From Nitrospirota bacterium (GTDB lineage Bacteria > UBA2233), in NCBI GenBank assembly GCA_011620345.1, contig WOZJ01000071.1, positions 16,580 to 80,579 on the forward strand: a stretch of 64,000 nucleotides of DNA. The letters run 5' to 3'. A model generated the notes under the pieces. It ran no database searches. It was not told where the DNA came from and worked only from the letters and a program-made list of their open reading frames with translations. Positions within the stretch are counted from its first letter, which is position 1, and each line of letters starts with the position of its first letter. Positions 17,095 to 24,539 of this stretch are shown piece after piece. Position numbers and translations under genes: made by a program.

Positions 17095-17099
17095 TAGTC
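17086..17099. promoter_or_regulatory. Candidate operator 1, perfect inverted repeat GACTA-TATT-TAGTC
   Basis: Fourteen-base dyad with 5-base perfect arms around TATT. It overlaps the -10 of the rightward promoter, so a bound repressor would block RNA polymerase. The divergent S24 repressor is the obvious candidate ligand. Confidence 0.5.
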
Positions 17100-17143
17100 A
17101 TATTTTCTATTATAGCAGCATAAAATGGAACTTACGGCAACAT

Positions 17144-17623
17144 ATGGATGCATTAGAGCATCTTCATGCTAAGAATCCGCTTGAACTTGCGCATAAGCTC
17201 GCACTCTATGCGGCTCTCAAGGGGCTGCGGGTGGCCATCTTGGATGCCGGGGACTGTTTTCGGCCGCATTTATTCCCTAGATTGCCCCGCGTTTCCCGGC
17301 GGACCAAGGAGGAGGCAAACAGGCGGCTCTATGTCTGCCGGATCTTTACCCCGGAACAGCTCAAGGCCGCTCTAACGTCTCTTAGCGCGCTCGGGCCTGA
17401 GCTTGCACTTGTTCTCGGGCCCGGGCGTTTGCTTATGGACGCTCCAAAGCGCCTTGATGTTTTCGCCTTTCCTGTCGTCATCGTAGAAAAGAATACCCTC
17501 ATCCTCAACCGTGCTTCCAGGGAGGCTTTCTATGGGAAGGAACGTTTTACCCCCGAGCCTTCTGATCGCCAGGGAAGAGGCGCTCTTAAAAGACTTCCTG
17601 CGCGCTCTCCGCAAGGAAGATAG
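17144..17623 (+). CDS. RecA/Rad51-like protein lacking Walker A (ImuA-like role proposed)
   Basis: I recognise only a fold-level similarity in this 159-residue protein. The segment LAHKLALYAALKGLRVAILD followed by AGDCFRP, then RRLYVCRIFTPEQLKAALTSL, resembles the strand-helix pattern of RecA/Rad51 cores after the P-loop. No GxxxxGKT motif occurs in the protein or upstream in frame, and the Walker B-like strand (ELALVLGPGRLLMD) has no clean acidic end. ImuA/SulA-type proteins of SOS mutagenesis operons are likewise RecA-like without ATPase motifs. ATG 17144 has a weak ribosome site. The next gene overlaps its 3' end by 92 bases. It is the first gene of the cassette. Confidence 0.6.
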   Translation: MDALEHLHAKNPLELAHKLALYAALKGLRVAILDAGDCFRPHLFPRLPRVSRRTKEEANRRLYVCRIFTPEQLKAALTSLSALGPELALVLGPGRLLMDAPKRLDVFAFPVVIVEKNTLILNRASREAFYGKERFTPEPSDRQGRGALKRLPARSPQGR

Positions 17624-17789
17624 GCTCGTGCTCAAACGGCTCTTGGCCGGAGTGCGCGCGCATAGTCAAGCAATCGGCCTTTCTGATGTCGAGCCTTTTG
17701 AGGCCATCCTCCTTGCCATGCTCCTCGAGATCCAAAAAGAGGTCGAGGCCCTCAAGGAGGCTTTGGAGGGGGCAAAGAAGCACCCATGA
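17532..17789 (+). CDS. Small helical protein of the PolB cassette, function unknown
   Basis: I do not recognise this 85-residue protein. It is predicted almost wholly helical, with a charged stretch KDFLRALRKEDRLVLKRLL and an amphipathic, possibly coiled-coil end (LEIQKEVEALKEALEGAKK). GGGAGG lies six bases before ATG 17532, so translation is credible despite the 92-base overlap with the preceding gene in another frame. Its last four bases overlap the polymerase start (ATGA). Position suggests an accessory subunit linking the RecA-like protein and the polymerase; that is inference. Confidence 0.7.
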   Translation: MGRNVLPPSLLIAREEALLKDFLRALRKEDRLVLKRLLAGVRAHSQAIGLSDVEPFEAILLAMLLEIQKEVEALKEALEGAKKHP

Positions 17790-19975
17790 AGTCAGGGTTT
17801 CTACTGGATGCCCACGAAACCCCAAAGGGGATAGGTTTGTGGTTGGCGTTGGACGATGGAAGCCGTCCGCGTTTAGAGCGCGCCTTTAGCCCTGGCTTTG
17901 CACTTGAAAACGAGGGGAGGAAGACAAGGCGCGCAGTGGCGATCCTCCAAGGGCGCTTCGGTAAGGATATTCGGGTGGTTGAGGGCAAGGGGAACGACCT
18001 TCTTAAGGGGGAGGTGCCCCTTTTTGAAATTAAGGCCAAAGACCCATGGACGTTCGAGCGCCTCAAAGCCCAAGCCCTCCGCTCGGACCTCTTTGAGGGG
18101 CTTTGTGTTTACGGGGTTGATACCCCCGCCGTCTCGCAGTTTTTTTTGAAGACGGGGATGTTTCCGTTCTGCAGGTTCGCTTTCAAAGACGGAGAGTTAA
18201 GGGTTTGCGACGAGCCCTTGGCGCTCGATTACCCCTTTCCGTCCCTTAGGGTCTTGGAGGTTTCCTTGGAACCCGAAGGGCTTGACCCAATGCACGCAAG
18301 AAGGGCGTTTGCGCTGTGCCTTCGGCCCTTGGGAGAAGAAGAGGGCCTCGTGCTAGAGGCCTGCGACAAAGAGGGCATCGAAAGCTCCTTAAGGCGCTTC
18401 GACCCCGACGTGATCCTCGCCCCGTTTGGCGACGGTTACACGCTCAAGCGCCTCCTTGCGCTGGGTGTCCGCACGCTTTCCAGAGAAGGGTTTCACGCCC
18501 GTCTTGGCGAAGACCAAACCATCGCCTCGTACGGAAAGGTCTATGCAAGGAAGGGGCCCGTGCTCCTAAGCGGGCGTCTCCACATTGACCCCCGCAACTC
18601 GTTTTTCTACCCGGAAGTCGGGCTGGCTGGACTCATCGAACTCTCCAGGGCCTGCGCCATCCCTTTGCAAGAGCTTGCCAGGACAACCCCCGGCAGGGCC
18701 ATTACCCGGCTCGAGGCCCGCTTGGCTGGCCAGCTCGGGTTTCTTGTCCCGTTTCAAAAGGGCGTCCCGGAGGGCTTTAAAACGCTCGAGACGTTCCTTA
18801 GGCTCGATAAAGGGGGCTTGAGCTTCAGGCCGCTCGTGGGGTTTTTTGAGAACGTGGCCGAGTACGATTTTGCCTCGATGTACCCGAGCATCATCGTGAA
18901 CTTCAACCTCTCGTACGAGACGCTCAACTGCGGGCATCCTTCTTGTCAAACGCGGCTTCCGGTCTCAGGGTACGGCGTTTGCTCGAAGCGCACCGGGATC
19001 GTGCCCTTTACCTTGAAGCGCCTGATCGAAAGGCGGGAAACGCTCAAAGCGAGGGCGGCTTTGGAGAGCGATCCCCGCCAAAGACAAGCGCTCGAGCAAA
19101 GGCAAAAGGCCCTTAAATGGCTGCTTGTCGTGAGCTTTGGGTATCTTGGCTACAGGAACGCAAAATTCGGCAGGATCGAGGCGCACGAGGCGACGACGGC
19201 CATAGGGCGGGAGCTTTTGCTTTTTGCCAAAGAAATCGCCGAAGCAAGGGGGTTCAAGCTTCTCCACGCGCTGACGGATGCGCTCTGGGTTCAAAAAGAG
19301 GGCGCCCAAGAGCGTGCATACGTGGAGCTCGAGCACGAAATCATACGGAGGGTCAACGCCGCATTCAAGCCGGTGTTGCCAGACGGGGTTCCATGGAAGG
19401 TCCGGCTTGAAGGGGTATACGCTTGGGTTCGTTTTCTTGCCTCCAAGGCCTACGGGGTTGGCGTTGGGAACCGCTACGTGGGCGTGTTTCAGGATAGAAC
19501 GATCAAAGCAAGGGGAATCCTCCTTAGGCGTTCGGATACTCCACCGCTTATCAGGGAGTTCCAGGAGCAAGCGCTCCAACTCCTTGCCGGGGTTTCTAGC
19601 ATCGAAGGTCTCCGTCGGCAATATTCGACGCTTCAAGGGCTTACCAAGGCCTACGAGGCCCGCCTCGAAGAGGGGAAGGTCAGGCCGGAAGCGCTCGCTG
19701 TCCGCCTTCGGCTCGCAAGGAACCCCTTGGACTACCAAAAGCGTTCTTTTTTGGCTGAGGCCGCCCAAAGCCTTTTGGCCGAAGGTCTCGGGGTGTCATT
19801 GGGCGAGACGGTGCGTTTTGTCCGGGTTCAGGACAAAGCGCTGAGGGCGAACCCCCTTTGGCTTTACCATGACAACCCCAAGCCGATCGATACGGCCTAC
19901 TATGCAGGGCTCCTTCAAGAGGCGCTGGAAGAGCTTCTCCCTCAATCGCTCCTTAAAGAAAAAGCGCTTCCTTGA
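17786..19975 (+). CDS. Family B DNA polymerase with degenerate exonuclease motifs
   Basis: This 729-residue family B polymerase has motif A, DFASMYPSII (Asp361), and a motif B region RQKALKWLLVVSFGYLGY (439-456) where most members have KxxxNSxYG. Motif C is HALTDALWV (494-502): the first Asp of the usual DTD is Leu, while the second, metal-binding Asp498 is kept. A possible zinc site uses Cys382, Cys387 and Cys399. Proofreading residues are gone: Exo I reads EVSLEP instead of FDIE, Exo II reads APFGDGYTL without the Asp, and no Exo III Y-x3-D is seen. It is probably active but non-proofreading. Its ATG overlaps the previous stop, and its 3' end overlaps convergent oppCD by 23 bases. Confidence 0.88.
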   Translation: MKSGFLLDAHETPKGIGLWLALDDGSRPRLERAFSPGFALENEGRKTRRAVAILQGRFGKDIRVVEGKGNDLLKGEVPLFEIKAKDPWTFERLKAQALRSDLFEGLCVYGVDTPAVSQFFLKTGMFPFCRFAFKDGELRVCDEPLALDYPFPSLRVLEVSLEPEGLDPMHARRAFALCLRPLGEEEGLVLEACDKEGIESSLRRFDPDVILAPFGDGYTLKRLLALGVRTLSREGFHARLGEDQTIASYGKVYARKGPVLLSGRLHIDPRNSFFYPEVGLAGLIELSRACAIPLQELARTTPGRAITRLEARLAGQLGFLVPFQKGVPEGFKTLETFLRLDKGGLSFRPLVGFFENVAEYDFASMYPSIIVNFNLSYETLNCGHPSCQTRLPVSGYGVCSKRTGIVPFTLKRLIERRETLKARAALESDPRQRQALEQRQKALKWLLVVSFGYLGYRNAKFGRIEAHEATTAIGRELLLFAKEIAEARGFKLLHALTDALWVQKEGAQERAYVELEHEIIRRVNAAFKPVLPDGVPWKVRLEGVYAWVRFLASKAYGVGVGNRYVGVFQDRTIKARGILLRRSDTPPLIREFQEQALQLLAGVSSIEGLRRQYSTLQGLTKAYEARLEEGKVRPEALAVRLRLARNPLDYQKRSFLAEAAQSLLAEGLGVSLGETVRFVRVQDKALRANPLWLYHDNPKPIDTAYYAGLLQEALEELLPQSLLKEKALP

Positions 19976-21827
19976 CCGCGAAACAACGGGCTCTATGGCC
20001 GTCTTGGAGCGTGACCCATGGGGCCGGCTCGTCCTTGCAGTAAGGCCTTGCAACGGGACAGCGAGGGGTGAACGCGCAGCCTTTGGGGAGCGTATACGGG
20101 TCGGGGGGGCTTCCTGGAAGCGCAAGGAGGGCAGTATCCGGGTCGTCCGCGTCGGGTTTTGGGATCGAATCGAGCAGCCCTTTTGTGTAGGGATGCTGGG
20201 GGTCTTGGAACAAGCGCGTCGATGGGCCCTCTTCGACAATCTCGCCCGCATACAGCACAGAGACTCTGTCAGCCCAGCCCTTGGCAAGCGCGAAGTTGTG
20301 CGTGATGAACAAGATGCCTAGCCCGCGCGTTGTCTTGAGCTTGGTAAGGAGCGCGAGGATCCTAGCTTGCGTGGCAACATCGAGCGCCGTCGTGGGTTCG
20401 TCGGCGATCAAGAGGCTTGGCGAGAGCGCGAGCATGACGGCGAACACGACCCTTTGTCGCATGCCCCCCGAGAGCTCGTGAGGGTAAGCGAAAAAGCAGC
20501 GCCTCTGATTTTGGATGCCAACTTCCTTAAAAAGATGGAGCGCTTCCTCCTTGGCCGCAGCCCAAGAAAGCATCCTGGCGGCAACAAGCGCCTCTGCCAC
20601 CTGTTTTCCGGCCTGCATCGTCGGGTTGAGCGACCCTAAAGGGTTCTGGAAAACCATGGCCAGCTTAGGCTTGCCCAGCTGATCGAGGGGCCCAAGCCTT
20701 GGCAGTCGGAGCTCTTGGCCCATGAACAGGCACTTGCCAGAAACCAGCGAGCCTTTCTTTGGCAGGAGTCCCATAATGGACCTTCCTAGCGTTGACTTGC
20801 CAGAGCCCGACTCTCCCACGAGCGCGAGCATTTCGCCGGATTGAAGCGTAAGGCTAACCTCTCTGATCGCAGGAAGCTCTCCCCTTGGCGTAAGGAACCT
20901 AACACAGGCTCGCTCGAGCGTTAGAAGCGGCGCTCCGACAGTTTTCTCTGGAGGGAGCGCGGGAATTTCGGCGCTACCCTTGACCAACGGCCTTGGTGCT
21001 GGCTCTCCCCTTTTTGGGTCCAGCAGGTCCCTTAGGGTATCGCCCAAGGTGTTGAAGGCAAGGAGCGTCGAACAGAGAATGGTCGCAGGGATGAAGAGCT
21101 GCCAGGGGTAGTACCAAGATTCCCGCGCTCCCTCCGTGATCAGCGTGCCCAGGCTGGCCCTAGGCAGTGGCACGCCAAGGCCGATGAAGGCAAGGAACGC
21201 CTCCAAGAATACGGCCTGGGGGATGGTGAGCGTCAAGGCCACCAGTACGGGACTCATAACGTTGGGAAGGATGTGCCACAGGAGAATCCGGAACGGCCCC
21301 TGGCCCATAGCGGTCGCGGCAAGGACGAAGTCCTCTTCTTTTGCCCTCAAAACCTCGCCCCGCACGAGCCTGGCCATCGGGATCCAGCCCGTAAGCGTCA
21401 TTCCAACTATGAGCGAGAAAACCCCAGGACCTAGGATTACTGCAAGCAAAAGGACCACCATAATATAGGGGATGCTGTAGAGAACCTCTACCGCACGCAT
21501 GAAAGTCGTGTCCAATTTCCCCCCGATGTATCCCGCGAGCCCGCCCAGCATCAGGCCAAGCCCCAAATCGATCAGCGCGGCCGCAAACCCGACGAACAAA
21601 GAGATCCTAGCTCCACCCCATGCCCTTATAAACAGGTCCCTTCCGAGCGCGTCCGTTCCGAACGGGTGGGCCAAGCCGGGAGGGAGGTTGGTTTGGGCAA
21701 GGTCGATCTCGTAGGGCGAAAAGGGGCTGAGCCAAGGCCCTAGCATGGCAAGCGTTAGAATGCCAATCAAAAAAAGAAGGCTTGCAAGGAGCAAGGGGCT
21801 GGCTTTCAGCGTTCGAGAGCCGGCCAT
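19953..21827 (-). CDS. Fused peptide ABC transporter permease-ATPase (OppC-OppD)
   Basis: This 624-residue protein combines two usually separate subunits. Residues 1-275 are an OppC/DppC permease: first helix ASLLFLIGILTLAML-like, FGTDALGRDLFIRAWGG motif, and the EAA-like loop near AFLAFIGLGVPLPRASLG. Residues 295-624 are an OppD ATPase with Walker A ALVGESGSGKST, signature LSGGMRQRV, Walker B LLIADEPTTALDV and a C-terminal CAFTPRCPVARPYC segment. A short Pro-rich linker joins them. The ATG at 21827 follows the oppB stop directly, with AAGGAG inside the end of oppB. Both halves show intact motifs, so the fusion is probably functional. Confidence 0.92.
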   Translation of the reverse strand: MAGSRTLKASPLLLASLLFLIGILTLAMLGPWLSPFSPYEIDLAQTNLPPGLAHPFGTDALGRDLFIRAWGGARISLFVGFAAALIDLGLGLMLGGLAGYIGGKLDTTFMRAVEVLYSIPYIMVVLLLAVILGPGVFSLIVGMTLTGWIPMARLVRGEVLRAKEEDFVLAATAMGQGPFRILLWHILPNVMSPVLVALTLTIPQAVFLEAFLAFIGLGVPLPRASLGTLITEGARESWYYPWQLFIPATILCSTLLAFNTLGDTLRDLLDPKRGEPAPRPLVKGSAEIPALPPEKTVGAPLLTLERACVRFLTPRGELPAIREVSLTLQSGEMLALVGESGSGKSTLGRSIMGLLPKKGSLVSGKCLFMGQELRLPRLGPLDQLGKPKLAMVFQNPLGSLNPTMQAGKQVAEALVAARMLSWAAAKEEALHLFKEVGIQNQRRCFFAYPHELSGGMRQRVVFAVMLALSPSLLIADEPTTALDVATQARILALLTKLKTTRGLGILFITHNFALAKGWADRVSVLYAGEIVEEGPSTRLFQDPQHPYTKGLLDSIPKPDADDPDTALLALPGSPPDPYTLPKGCAFTPRCPVARPYCKDEPAPWVTLQDGHRARCFAVKEALFL

Positions 21828-22799
21828 TCAGCGCTCCTTTGCTCCGAAGGTGCGGATCCTTGGGTCTAAAAGGCCGTAGGCGATGTCGACCAAGAACATC
21901 GCGACGATCAGGAGCGCTGCGTAGAATACAGTCGTTCCCATGACGAGCGTGTAATCTCTGTCGTAGATGCTCTGGACGTAATATTTCCCTAGGCCCGGCA
22001 CGTTGAAGATCGTCTCGATCACGAACGAACCGGTCGTGATGTTCACCACCATCGGCCCTAGGTAGGTTACGACGCTCAAGGCGGCGTTCCGAAGGATGTG
22101 ATGCACCAGGAGTCTGGTATGCGCAAGCCCTTTGATCCTGGCCGTCTGGATGTAGTCTTGCCTTAGCACGTCCAAGATGCTCGCACGAAGGAGGCGAGCA
22201 ATCGTCGCGGCAGGAAGGATGCTTAGCGTTAAGGCTGGCAAGAATCTTGCTGTTCCTCCCTCCCAGCCTGCGACGGGGAAAAGGCCAAGCCGAAATGCGA
22301 AAACGTACTGAAAAAGCAAAGCCAAAATGAACGATGGCACCGAAACGCCAAGGGCGGCCAAAAAGGTCGCGGATCGATCGATCTTTCCTTCATGGTACAG
22401 TCCAGCAAGCGCGCCCAAGAGCGTGCCCCAAAAAAGGGCCAGGAGCAAAGCCCAAAGCCCAAGCTCTGCCGATACAGGGAAGCCTTGAGCGATGATGTCG
22501 TTTACCGAACGGCCGAGCTGGACGTAAGAAACGCCGAAGTCGAGCCTTGAGAGGTTGCCCAGGTACCGAAAGTACTGCTTATAGAGCGGCTTATCGAGCC
22601 CATACTTGCGGTAGAGGTTCTCCCTGACCTGGGGGGTGACCTTGGGGTCCGCGAACGGGTCCCCTGGAATCAGACGCATGCCAAGGAACGTGAACGTTGC
22701 GACGACCCAAAGCGTGGTGAGCATCATGATGACACGTCCGAACAGGCGCCAAAGAGGGCCTTTGCCTTGCAGCCTCACTCCGCTTTGTGCAGGCCTCAT
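21828..22799 (-). CDS. oppB: Peptide ABC transporter permease (OppB/DppB type)
   Basis: This 323-residue inner-membrane permease starts with a typical first helix (RVIMMLTTLWVVATFTFLGM) followed by RLIPGDPF. Six membrane segments can be drawn, and the ATPase-contact loop RASILDVLRQDYIQTARIKG is conserved. ATG 22799 overlaps the oppA stop (ATGA); the longer frame upstream is not coding. It pairs with the OppC half of the adjacent fusion to form the channel. Confidence 0.92.
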   Translation of the reverse strand: MRPAQSGVRLQGKGPLWRLFGRVIMMLTTLWVVATFTFLGMRLIPGDPFADPKVTPQVRENLYRKYGLDKPLYKQYFRYLGNLSRLDFGVSYVQLGRSVNDIIAQGFPVSAELGLWALLLALFWGTLLGALAGLYHEGKIDRSATFLAALGVSVPSFILALLFQYVFAFRLGLFPVAGWEGGTARFLPALTLSILPAATIARLLRASILDVLRQDYIQTARIKGLAHTRLLVHHILRNAALSVVTYLGPMVVNITTGSFVIETIFNVPGLGKYYVQSIYDRDYTLVMGTTVFYAALLIVAMFLVDIAYGLLDPRIRTFGAKER

Positions 22800-24421
22800 G
22801 GTTGGAGGCTTGCCCATTTGAGAGGCCCGTCGGCTCCGCACGCCAAGAACACGACACCCTTGAGATAGGGCGGCACGAGCGCGTAGGAGAGCCTGTAGAA
22901 CACGGGAACAACCGGGCTTTCTTGCATTAGCAATTTTTCTGCGTGGACAAAGAGCGTCATGCGCTCGGCTTGATCTGAGCTCCGGCGCGCTTTTTCGATG
23001 AGCGCATCGTAGGCGGGATTCGAAAAGCCCGGGTCGTTGAACGGCGAGCCTGTCGTGAACAGGTCGAGAAACGTCATTGGATCGTCGTAATCTGCCCCCC
23101 AAAGCACGTTGGCCGCATCGTAATCCTTCGTTGCCACGCGCGCCAAACGGGTTTGATAGGTGACGGGATCGAGGCTGACCTTGACCCCTAAGTGTTTTTG
23201 CCAGAAGAACTGGAGCACCTGCCCAAGCCTTCTTGCTTGAGGGGTATCGTCGATTAAAAGAGAGAACGTGAGCTCCTTTTGCCCTGATTCTTTGAGCCCT
23301 TCTTGGAACAGCGCCTTTGCTTCCTCGATACTTCTATCCTCGAACCAAACGCTCGTTTTGTACGGCCTGCTGGTCAATGGGTCGTAAAACACCCTGAAGC
23401 GTTCCCCAAAATGCGCTCGAAACGAGCGTCCTGGCCCGTCTCCCGAGATCGTCGGCGGGACAAACCCGTAGGCCGGGAGCGATTGCCGGTCAACGTTGGC
23501 ACAGTAAGCCTGCCTGTCCAGAACAAGGCTCAACGCCTTGCGTATCTTTGGGTTTTGAAAGGCCTTGAGGTCTGGACGGTGCAAATTGAATACGATGTAG
23601 TCGGTAACGGCCTCAGGCCTGGGCTTGAGCCAAGGGTTTCCTGCGTAGCGGGGCAAATGGACGGTAGGAACCTGGTAGATCAGGCTCAACGCACCCGTGT
23701 CGTACATCTGGACGAGCGTGTTCGGATCCTTGACGACGACGAACTCAGCCCCCTTTAAAAGCACGGCTTCTTTGTCCCAGTATCGCAGGTTTTTTTCCAA
23801 CACGACCTTCGAGCCCTTCTTCCAGGCTGCGACGACAAAGGGCCCGTTGAACACGGTTCGCTCTGGGCTCGTCCCGTAGCTTTGGCCTAACGCTTCGAGC
23901 AAGTCCTGTCTAAGCGGCAAATATGCGGGGAAGGCCGTAAGCCAAAGAAAATAGGGCGTAGGCCGCTTTAGTAGGATCCTGAGTGTTCGCTCGCCTAGAA
24001 CATCGACACGCTCCACCGTGTCGGTGACGATATAGGCGTACTGGGCGGCCGTTTTAGGGTCCATCACACGCCCTAAGGCGAAGGCGAAATCTTTCGCCAT
24101 GACTGGAACGCCGTCGCTCCAAAGGGCATTTCTTAAAAAAAACGTGTAGGAGCGCTTGTCTTTCGAGACTTCGATCTTACTTGCAATCCCTGGAACGATC
24201 CGGCCGCCCGGCCCGACCCTGGTTAGCCCTTCGTAGATGTTCGTAAGCACCCGGAACGTAACGGAATCCGTGGATAGCCCAGGGTCGAGGATGCGAATGT
24301 CGTCCCCTATCTCCGAAATGAGGACGCCTGGCCTGGGGGCTTCTGGTTGCGGTCCTCCATGACACCCAAAAAAAGGGGCCGAAAGAAGCAACCAGAACCA
24401 AGCCTTGGCACCAAAACGCAT
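22796..24421 (-). CDS. oppA: Peptide-binding lipoprotein of an ABC importer (OppA/DppA family, SBP_bac_5)
   Basis: This is the substrate-binding component, 541 residues. It has a signal peptide and a lipobox ending FFGC at about residue 20, so it is probably a lipid-anchored protein. The family signature near residue 70 appears in LTNIYEGLTRVGPGG, and the common NGPFVVAAWKKGSKVVLEKN and YYD-type motifs (ANVLWGADYDDPMTFLDLF) follow. ATG 24421 has AGGAAGG six bases upstream. It is the first gene of the oppA-oppB-oppCD operon. The bound peptide is unknown. Confidence 0.93.
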   Translation of the reverse strand: MRFGAKAWFWLLLSAPFFGCHGGPQPEAPRPGVLISEIGDDIRILDPGLSTDSVTFRVLTNIYEGLTRVGPGGRIVPGIASKIEVSKDKRSYTFFLRNALWSDGVPVMAKDFAFALGRVMDPKTAAQYAYIVTDTVERVDVLGERTLRILLKRPTPYFLWLTAFPAYLPLRQDLLEALGQSYGTSPERTVFNGPFVVAAWKKGSKVVLEKNLRYWDKEAVLLKGAEFVVVKDPNTLVQMYDTGALSLIYQVPTVHLPRYAGNPWLKPRPEAVTDYIVFNLHRPDLKAFQNPKIRKALSLVLDRQAYCANVDRQSLPAYGFVPPTISGDGPGRSFRAHFGERFRVFYDPLTSRPYKTSVWFEDRSIEEAKALFQEGLKESGQKELTFSLLIDDTPQARRLGQVLQFFWQKHLGVKVSLDPVTYQTRLARVATKDYDAANVLWGADYDDPMTFLDLFTTGSPFNDPGFSNPAYDALIEKARRSSDQAERMTLFVHAEKLLMQESPVVPVFYRLSYALVPPYLKGVVFLACGADGPLKWASLQP

Positions 24422-24491
24422 CGCTTGCCTTCCTAAAAGGAGGTATGTAACAATAGGCAACGAATATAACCAGCACAAGGGATGAAGCGCT

Positions 24492-24520
24492 TTGAGAACA
24501 GCACCCATTCCGACTAGAAA
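24492..24520 (+). promoter_or_regulatory. Possible promoter for the C45-type gene pair
   Basis: TTGAGA (24492-24497), a 17-base spacer and TAGAAA (24515-24520) would start transcription near 24527, leaving a very short leader before ATG 24540. Confidence 0.35.
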
Positions 24521-24539
24521 TACCTTGATCCATGGGATA

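Noticed and set aside
18965-19768. A 267-codon frame antisense to the polymerase gene
   Set aside because: Shadow of a codon-biased gene; the sense frame carries polymerase motifs throughout.
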